A stretch of 64,000 bases of DNA from Unio delphinus. Its lineage: Eukaryota > Mollusca > Bivalvia > Unionida > Unionidae. The notes below the pieces were generated by a model. That model did not search any database. It was not told where the DNA came from and saw only the letters and a program-made list of their open reading frames with translations. Positions within the stretch are counted from its first letter, which is position 1. Every line of letters begins with the position of its first letter. Below are positions 23,001 through 64,000 of the stretch, one piece after another. The stretch is from positions 18,726,001 to 18,790,000 of the forward strand of contig JAQISU010000081.1 in the NCBI GenBank assembly GCA_029339505.1, in the 5' to 3' direction. Made by a program: the position numbers and the translations under genes.

Positions 23001-25011
23001 AGGATATGAAATACAAAGGTTATTGTATTACAAAGTAAGCAGACCCTGGAAAGCTAACACAGAAGATTTTTAAGTCTGTCAAATTTTTAAATATAAACTG
23101 TTTACATAGTCAGCCGACATAGGGAAGCCAACTTTGGATTATTTTTACCCGTATTAATTGGAATTTTGAAAACAAATTGAAATGTTGGAACAGTTTTTAA
23201 AGGGTCTAATCTAGTACTTTGTGAATGGACATCGATGACCCAGCATGTCCAAAAGATCTGGAGGAGAAAATAATATCATCTGATGAATTCATGAAGACCA
23301 GAAGTGAAGGTGATTTTGCCAATAATATGATCATAAACATTGATGAAACTCCAGTGTACTTTAATCCTGTATGAACTGTCAATAAGAAGGGGGTGAACCG
23401 ATTATAGCCAAGTATGGTTACACAAACTTTGGACATGGAATGCATGTTTGTACTGAAGACTCTGAAGACTTTTAAGACTCTGGTACAAAACAACAAGCAT
23501 TACCTCTGGTAATATAAATTAAATAGAATTAAGGATGCAGTTAATCATCCAAAGGAAATGAAGTATCATAATAGCAAGTCTTACAATGTAAGACTTTTAA
23601 CCAAATAATTATGTTTTTGGATCAACTCCAAACATTAATATCTGGTCAATATCTTACATTTTAGGATTACATTTTGCTGTACAATATATAATAATTTATT
23701 TCAAAAGATATCATAAAGCAGTTTTGTTTTTTTTTCATTATGCAGACTCAAATTATGCAGAAAATATTCCATAGATGACTTTATATTTAATCTACAGATA
23801 AGGTTTCTTGACATCATAAATGCCTGTCCAATTTTATTGATGAAACATTAGACTCCTGAGGTATGCGCTGACCATGGAAAATCAAGACCTTTCCACATGG
23901 AGAGCTCATCTTGGGTGACCTTGTCCCATGGAGAACTCACCAAGGGTGGTTGGTAAAGTCACCCCAAATTGTCTGGGGAAATGAGAGAAATACCATTACA
24001 GTAAAATCTGTTTTGAGAGACCACTGCTATAAGAGACCAGGTTCTCTATGTACAGATTTATTGATTATATAGTGTTATGATCTGTTATGAGAGACCACCT
24101 GTCATGAGAGACCATTATGTTTTGGCAGAAGGGGCAGTTTTTCAAGACAGGTTCCACTGTATTACTTTAAATATTAACGAAGAAGTCATTCCTTTATCAG
24201 TAATTATATCAGTTCTAAAAGAAGATGAAATTGTCAATAACTATCGGTACAGTCATCAACAAATTGCTTCATCATTCTTTTATTATTAAATGAACCAGAT
24301 CATATATTAAAGAAATACTTAAAGGAAATTAATATTAAGTTGCCATCCAACATCACTATAATTTAGACCAGATTACTAATGGCTCAATTCACTACTGTTT
24401 TTGCAAAGCACTGATTAGAAATCGTAATCACCATGGACTCTGGAGCAACATCTCCAAAATTAATATCATCTAAAATCTCTGGTCGACTTCTCCAACCACC
24501 TTAGTTAGACTTCTGACACCATAGTTCTCCAAAGGACGAGTTCTCCACCATTCAGTAATTATTTCTTAATTGAACATGTATAAACAGAATCAGCTAACTT
24601 TACTATAAATCGACTCCGCAACGTATGGATTATATTTTAGGTCGAAATGTTCAGCCACTGAGTGTGCTACCCGTTAAAAAGAAAATCAGGAGTAACCGTC
24701 AATGAATAGAGGGCTGGGGTCCAACCTATAGCAATATAACACGTATTGGACTCCATTCATGGACGGATACTTCTAATTTTCTCTGCAACGAGCTCTTCTG
24801 GTGTACTATCATTATCCGATGATATTGCAAATTGAAATATCTATTTTGACAGCTTTTTATCTTGGAGATAAATAATAATAATATTATTGACCATGCCTAA
24901 AAGTCGTAACATTAGCAAATCTTCATCTTATACCTGAAGGATTTTGGTATTCGGTGTAATTTTTATATTTTGTCTGTGCCCATTCGGACACAACACCTGC
25001 ACGGTCGCCAT
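5606..25011 (-). CDS. ASPSCR1: ASPSCR1/TUG (UBX domain protein 9), seven coding exons, 3' part outside window
   Basis: TUG tethers GLUT4-type storage vesicles and binds the p97/VCP ATPase in the cytoplasm and Golgi region. Seven minus-strand exons join in frame (78, 59, 216, 82, 74, 616 and 117 nt; 1242 nt, 414 codons). Residues 1-80 match the TUG first ubiquitin-like domain (VLCPNGHRQNIKITPNT, then LEEVCQKQGF, then RYANLPNNAKLELV). The next ~85 residues match the second (LESGERLQ, LWEILCHWEQ, PVCIYMREE, LRTLGLTGGKTVIR). Exon 6 encodes a charged, low-complexity linker ending in IPGVQVFTPDDFNDLT, and exon 7 ends PFSDFK, a conserved TUG linker motif. The UBX domain and C-terminus are not in the window. 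The start is chosen because the exon opens with MATVQVLCPNG, the family's usual N-terminus. The gene is divergent from ERCC6. Confidence 0.93.
5863..7553. mobile_element. Non-autonomous hAT-like element with perfect 8-bp TSD
   Basis: Terminal inverted repeats start TAGAGCTGTACCGATTA at 5863 and TAGAGCTGTACTGATGT (reverse complement) ending at 7553. The 8-bp target duplication AAATGTAT is perfect on both sides (5855-5862 and 7554-7561). Both ends are packed with AATCGG/CCGATT repeats. No transposase is visible in 1.69 kb. The 8-bp TSD assigns it to hAT or a related superfamily. Confidence 0.85.
7562..8850. other. ASPSCR1 intron 6, no recognisable feature
   Basis: AT-rich intronic sequence between two hAT elements. 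I see no exon-like ORF with splice sites and no repeat family here. Confidence 0.5.
8853..8933. repeat. (TA)n microsatellite
   Basis: About 40 TA units directly abutting the left end of the hAT element at 8934. Confidence 0.97.
9063..10143. repeat. Nested inverted repeats inside the hAT element
   Basis: The segment starting CCTAATAAAGACGTGACTTC at about 9069 is the imperfect reverse complement of the segment ending at about 10140 (about 100 bp each). An inner pair, about 9778-9862 and 9894-9985, shares AAATCATACA.AG.GACAAAAAT and CTTGATGTGAA. The two pairs have different centres, so the left arm has an insertion or the block was rearranged. Confidence 0.7.
10397..10783 (+). pseudogene. hAT transposase C-terminal dimerisation domain (last exon)
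   Basis: Open from a TTATCTTGCAG acceptor-like sequence ending at 10382 to the TGA at 10783. It contains LALIDLTLTIPAHSADAERG then FSEMKMVKSDRRSCL, the typical hAT dimerisation core (P.SsA.aER.FS..k..k...R..l). An AATAAA polyadenylation signal follows near 10855. The DDE catalytic part of the transposase is absent from the rest of the element, so I call it a remnant. A host-domesticated gene is less likely given the flanking hAT termini. Confidence 0.82.
10996..11073. repeat. (TG)n(TA)n microsatellite
   Basis: About 5 TG units then about 34 TA units, followed by AC repeats. It lies between the hAT right end and the ASPSCR1 exon 6 donor. Confidence 0.97.
11111..11726 (-). CDS. ASPSCR1: ASPSCR1 coding exon 6
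   Basis: Large 616-nt exon from a TTCCTCAG acceptor to a GTAAAA donor. It opens with LLHRPVEDAVLAEIMDKIEK and a basic coiled-coil-like stretch (KERRKKVRLQEIAAKRSQ). A long acidic, Ser/Glu-rich disordered linker follows, then AEQLRALNIPGVQVFTPDDF. The intron after it begins almost at once with TG/TA microsatellite and the right end of a hAT element. Confidence 0.9.
11727..14607. other. ASPSCR1 intron 5
   Basis: Holds a SINE (12893-13148) and a short three-copy repeat of about 65 bp at 13590-13760 (ACAGA.AATTCTC.TGTTAAT then CCCTGG.G.A.TGAAGTA). Nothing else is recognised. Confidence 0.55.
12893..13148 (+). mobile_element. tRNA-derived SINE, full copy
   Basis: The head has an RNA polymerase III A box-like GGTGGCTGAGTGTTCTAAAG and a B box-like GGTTTGAGTCT, as in Leu/Ser tRNAs. 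A conserved body follows (GAGAAAGCTTGCCAGTAGC, GGTTCTTCCTCCGCC-like, CTGGCTGCCATGTATAGCC), then a CAA-rich tail. An 11-bp target duplication CATGYTAGATG flanks it (12882-12892 and 13149-13159). Related copies lie at 36522-36776 (minus) and, split, at 41596-41781 plus 53461-53515. Confidence 0.85.
14608..14681 (-). CDS. ASPSCR1: ASPSCR1 coding exon 5
   Basis: 74 nt between an acceptor ending TTGAAG and a GTAATG donor. It encodes VIGMMALMDTSLRTLGLTGG then KTVI plus two bases, matching the end of the second ubiquitin-like domain (TLxSLGLTGG). Both splice sites are weaker than in the other exons. Confidence 0.9.
15530..16200. repeat. Degenerate tandem array, about 46-bp units with a 140-bp higher-order duplication
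   Basis: Units share the pattern 'GAGRTATTTA.CCTGTGGAGGTTATTTA.AAACA'. A segment of about 140 bp (about 15598-15737) recurs almost perfectly at about 15743-15880, so the array grew at two scales. Located in ASPSCR1 intron 4. Confidence 0.8.
16229..16310 (-). CDS. ASPSCR1: ASPSCR1 coding exon 4
   Basis: 82 nt between a TTTTGTAG acceptor and a GTAAGA donor. It encodes PYKDKLTSVDSSQNPSIQ then PVCIYMREE, aligned with the TUG segment that reads PVCVYTRDE in vertebrates. Phase 0 exit. Confidence 0.92.
16311..17819. other. ASPSCR1 intron 3, no recognisable feature
   Basis: AT-rich with a 14-base C run at about 17101-17114. No element or exon-like ORF recognised, apart from the duplicated donor at its 5' end (17760-17819). 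Confidence 0.5.
17820..18035 (-). CDS. ASPSCR1: ASPSCR1 coding exon 3
   Basis: Acceptor AATTTGCAG at 18036-18044, 216 nt, ending GACAG before GTGAGT. It carries RYANLPNNAKLELV, the best-conserved TUG signature, and the start of the second ubiquitin-like domain. The last ~25 nt and the donor are repeated 46 bp downstream (see findings); only the upstream donor keeps the frame into exon 4. Confidence 0.94.
18036..19114. other. ASPSCR1 intron 2, proximal part
   Basis: No recognisable coding or repeat feature. The short ORFs lack splice context and are not convincing. Confidence 0.5.
19115..19886 (-). mobile_element. Truncated hAT copy, interrupted by a piggyBac-type MITE
   Basis: Read on the minus strand from 19886, CAGGGCTCAAAATTAGCGG and the following CTAGTAG-rich stretch match the left terminus of the 8934-10995 hAT element. 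Sequence to 19659 and then 19240-19115 matches that element's 10040-10260 region (shared CTGCTTTGATC.TGC.GAACATCCG, and GTTTCTTGCT.GGACT.T). The two parts are contiguous in the other copy but separated here by the MITE. The transposase exon is absent. Confidence 0.75.
19241..19658. mobile_element. piggyBac-type MITE with 16-bp perfect TIRs
   Basis: Begins TTAACCCTTTGAACCC and ends with its exact reverse complement, including the TTAA target site on both sides. Internally it has palindromes GGCCGGTATACCGGCC twice and CCGGCCAGTAAACTGGCC. The 418-bp length, TTAA target and CCCTTTG terminus fit piggyBac non-autonomous elements. Confidence 0.87.
19990..20155. repeat. Interspersed repeat family, copy 1
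   Basis: Contains ACAGCAGATCTGAGTCTGTG then CAGTTTG and ends near GATTTATAAGC. Related copies occur at about 32260-32415 and 37155-37365. The family has internal inverted similarity around AGATC.G.GTCTGTGCA, so it may be a small foldback MITE; ends are unclear. Confidence 0.55.
20182..20240 (-). CDS. ASPSCR1: ASPSCR1 coding exon 2
   Basis: TTGCAG acceptor, 59 nt, GTAAGT donor. It encodes ILEEVCQKQGFMPPDDFKL plus two bases, matching the helix of the TUG ubiquitin-like domain. Intron 1 before it is about 4.7 kb. Confidence 0.93.
20597..21515. repeat. Minisatellite, about 30-bp unit, about 30 copies
   Basis: Degenerate repeats of 'TTTGACTGCCCTTCATTACCTACAGCATTT' type run for about 0.9 kb in ASPSCR1 intron 1, with frequent one- to three-base length changes between units. 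Confidence 0.92.
21516..23200. other. ASPSCR1 intron 1, mostly unremarkable
   Basis: AT-rich with a short C run near 22383 and a (GA)n tract at 22638-22708. Nothing else recognised. Confidence 0.55.
22638..22708. repeat. (GA)n microsatellite
   Basis: Interrupted GA repeat of about 70 bp with AAAG and CAGA interruptions. Confidence 0.95.
23200..23500 (+). pseudogene. pogo/Jerky-like DDE transposase fragment
   Basis: Plus-strand translation gives an EFMKTRSEGDF stretch, then IINIDETPVYFNPV, a stop, then TVNKKGVNR. NxDETPVYFD/N followed by TVxxKG is the first catalytic aspartate block of pogo/Tigger-type transposases (DDE_1 family). The stop and loss of downstream similarity mark it as a relic. 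Confidence 0.75.
23999..24159. mobile_element. pogo-type MITE, 161 bp
   Basis: TIRs CAGTAAAATCTGTTTTGA at the left and (reverse complement) CAGTGGAACCTGTCTTGA at the right, with TA target duplications on both sides. It also contains internal GAGAGACCA repeats. The TA target and CAGT terminus fit pogo-type Tc1/mariner elements. Confidence 0.8.
24660..24805. repeat. Imperfect inverted repeat (possible foldback MITE)
   Basis: AGAAAATCAGGAGTAACCGT then CAATGAATAG near 24680-24710 pairs imperfectly with the reverse complement of 24740-24785 (AAAATTAGAAGTATCCGTCC then ATGAATGGAGTCC). It lies in ASPSCR1 intron 1, about 130 bp downstream of the exon 1 donor in gene orientation. Confidence 0.5.
24934..25011 (-). 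CDS. ASPSCR1: ASPSCR1 coding exon 1
   Basis: ATG at 25011, 26 codons, ending CTTCAG before a GTATAA donor. It encodes the first two strands of the N-terminal ubiquitin-like domain (VQVLCPNGHRQNIKITPN). Phase 0 exit. Confidence 0.93.
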
Positions 25012-26230
25012 TTGTTTACTCAAAAGTTATTCCCCTTTGATGATGGAGAATAAATGCGTCAATGTGATTGAAAATAAGTCATACCCCTGTAAGCTAAATG
25101 GTATATATACTTTGTTTAATGCGAAAGATAGCCGTAACATACACAAAAATATTATCATGGTTAATCCATATTGTGTATCCAATGAGTAAATTAACTTCCT
25201 CGAAACTCAGAAGTTAACTACATGTGTGGCCGCTTACAACAATGCACAATGATAGTTGTGTAATGTAATTTAGGTCAAACTAATGATTTAGCAAAAGATC
25301 TTTCGTAGTTTTAGTTGAATTCAAAGGTTGGTATTGTCAGCTCGACGTATTTATTGTTCCTAGTTTCGACTTAAATAAGGCATATTGGTTTCGAGGACAA
25401 AATAAAATAAAGCAAAGATTTCAATTATATAACTATAATCCATTCGTCAGAATGATAATCGTCTATGATGATCACGGACTAAACAGAAATACCACTCACT
25501 CATTTGACATATGCAGGGAACAGACAAGTTAAGATAAGATATAGTTAACGTCGGCGTGATTGAAGACAAACATTCAACATAAGCTCGGATGAGTTTTATA
25601 CCGAAATAAAATAAATTAGGTATTACAAGCATGATTTGTAAGGCATTCAATCACATTCATAGCATTTTGTTTATAATGTACATATATAAAATGGGATAAA
25701 ACACAAAGTATAATTTGAAACATAAACAAGCAAAACATTTTAAAAGGCAGTGATTAAAGGTGAATTTTAGTATTAGGATTAATTAAAATCACAATTTCAC
25801 ATCTGAGTATAATTTGAAACCTTTCACACAATTGTCGGTTAAATCATACTGTCCAGTATTAAATTTTAAGAATGGCTACCCCAAATTCAGTGTTATCTTT
25901 TTGTATGAGATTTGTTTATTCTTAACATGTCTAAGAGAGTGAAATAATAATAAAAAGTATATAACTCTCGAGTTGAAATCCTTGAAGGAATTAGGTTTCA
26001 GCATATATTTGCAGATATACCACAACAACTTGTAAAAATGATGCTTCTCAGTAGTGATTCAGTACATTTATAAATATTGAAATGGCATTTAAAAACATTG
26101 GATTCCAACCCCAGATGGAGAGCATGTCTCCATATTTCAGTTTCTGTGACAATGTATTTAAATCTTTCTTTGTTTTGTCCTGCAATTTTGCAAAACATGC
26201 AGTCATCATCATACATTGTTTTAATTTACA
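25012..26230. promoter_or_regulatory. Divergent promoter region between ASPSCR1 and ERCC6
   Basis: The start codons (25011 minus and 26310 plus) lie 1.3 kb apart, head to head. ERCC6 exon 1 appears to begin with an acceptor-like TTTAATTTACAG ending at 26231, so at least one untranslated exon should lie inside this interval. CpG-containing sequence is concentrated between about 25.2 and 25.6 kb. I cannot place a TATA box or transcription start with confidence. Confidence 0.5.
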
Positions 26231-26240
26231 GGCGAACACA

Positions 26241-26273
26241 ATGGTTTACACAAGACTGTTTCTATCAGTTTGA
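26241..26273 (+). other. Short upstream ORF in the ERCC6 leader
   Basis: ATG at 26241, ten codons, TGA at 26271-26273, ending 36 nt before the ERCC6 start. If the leader is spliced at 26231, this ATG is the first one in that exon and could dampen translation. Confidence 0.4.
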
Positions 26274-26309
26274 CAAAATTTTGAAAAGAAGACATCTAGA
26301 TAAAAACAA

Positions 26310-63577
<37,268 letters not shown>

Positions 63578-64000
63578 GTATGTTGAATTTTTTAAAAAAT
63601 ATTGTTAGAGATGCACAAGTCTTTAACACTCATTTTTCACTTATGATTTTACCTTTGAGATTCATGATGTTTTGGCCAAGGGCCAGATTGATTTTCTAAG
63701 ACTACTTGAGGGCTGCAAACACTAATTTCTTTAATATAATTACTGTTAACGGGCAGGATTTCTGTATTGTTTTAATTTGCCCTGATAGCCAGACAAAACA
63801 TGTTTGTGGGCCAGATCTAGTCCATGGGCCTAGGGTGTTGTGTACCCCTGGCATAGAGTCTTTATGTTAGCAGACTCATCCAAACGTCTATGGTTATGTT
63901 CTCTAATCATTGCTTAGCATGTTCACCAAATAAGGAGATATGATTTATTTACTTTTTGAGACTACATGGATTATAGCTGCCAACACTCGTGATTTTGGCG
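63578..64000. other. ERCC6 intron 13, start
   Basis: No feature recognised up to the window edge. Confidence 0.55.

Overview
This is a 64 kb piece of an AT-rich animal nuclear genome with intron-containing genes, dense microsatellites, a tRNA-derived SINE and many nested transposons. The mix (DIRS-type and Gmr1-like retroelements, hAT, pogo, piggyBac, a TAA-target MITE, and relics resembling Mutator and HNH proteins) suggests a marine invertebrate, most likely a mollusc such as a bivalve. The species assignment is inference; nothing in the window proves it.

Two host genes can be assembled exon by exon with consistent splice phases. On the minus strand is ASPSCR1 (TUG/UBXD9), with seven coding exons from the start codon at 25011 to 5606 (414 codons). 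It covers the two N-terminal ubiquitin-like domains and the linker; the UBX domain should lie beyond the left edge. On the plus strand is ERCC6 (Cockayne syndrome B), with thirteen coding exons from 26310 to 63577 (748 codons). It covers the N-terminal region, the acidic stretch and the first half of the SNF2 ATPase (motifs I to III plus following sequence); the second helicase lobe lies beyond the right edge. The genes are head to head with about 1.3 kb between start codons. They are not known to share a pathway: TUG tethers GLUT4-type vesicles and binds p97/VCP, while CSB is a chromatin remodeller in transcription-coupled repair.

Layout. 1-4.9 kb: degraded DIRS-like retroelement (gag-like, RT, RNase H, start of tyrosine recombinase), with a GC-rich coding minisatellite and 180-bp tandem repeats. 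5-25 kb: ASPSCR1 with two hAT elements, a SINE, minisatellites, a piggyBac MITE inside a hAT relic, and pogo fragments in its introns. 25-26.3 kb: divergent promoter region. 26.3-41.5 kb: ERCC6 exons 1-8, with a pogo/Tigger element in intron 1 and an exon 2 squeezed between a (TA)n tract and a minisatellite built from its own 5' splice site. 41.5-54 kb: ERCC6 intron 8, a nest in which a SINE is split by a roughly 11.7 kb block bounded by two direct copies of a MITE; that block carries transposase/HNH relics and a nearly pristine Gmr1-like LTR retrotransposon with a 1460-codon ORF. 54-64 kb: ERCC6 exons 9-13 with minisatellites and a piggyBac transposase fragment.

The most interesting signals are the split SINE/composite element, the integrase-before-RT retrotransposon, and two independent cases of tandem amplification of a 5' splice site (ERCC6 exon 2, ASPSCR1 exon 3).
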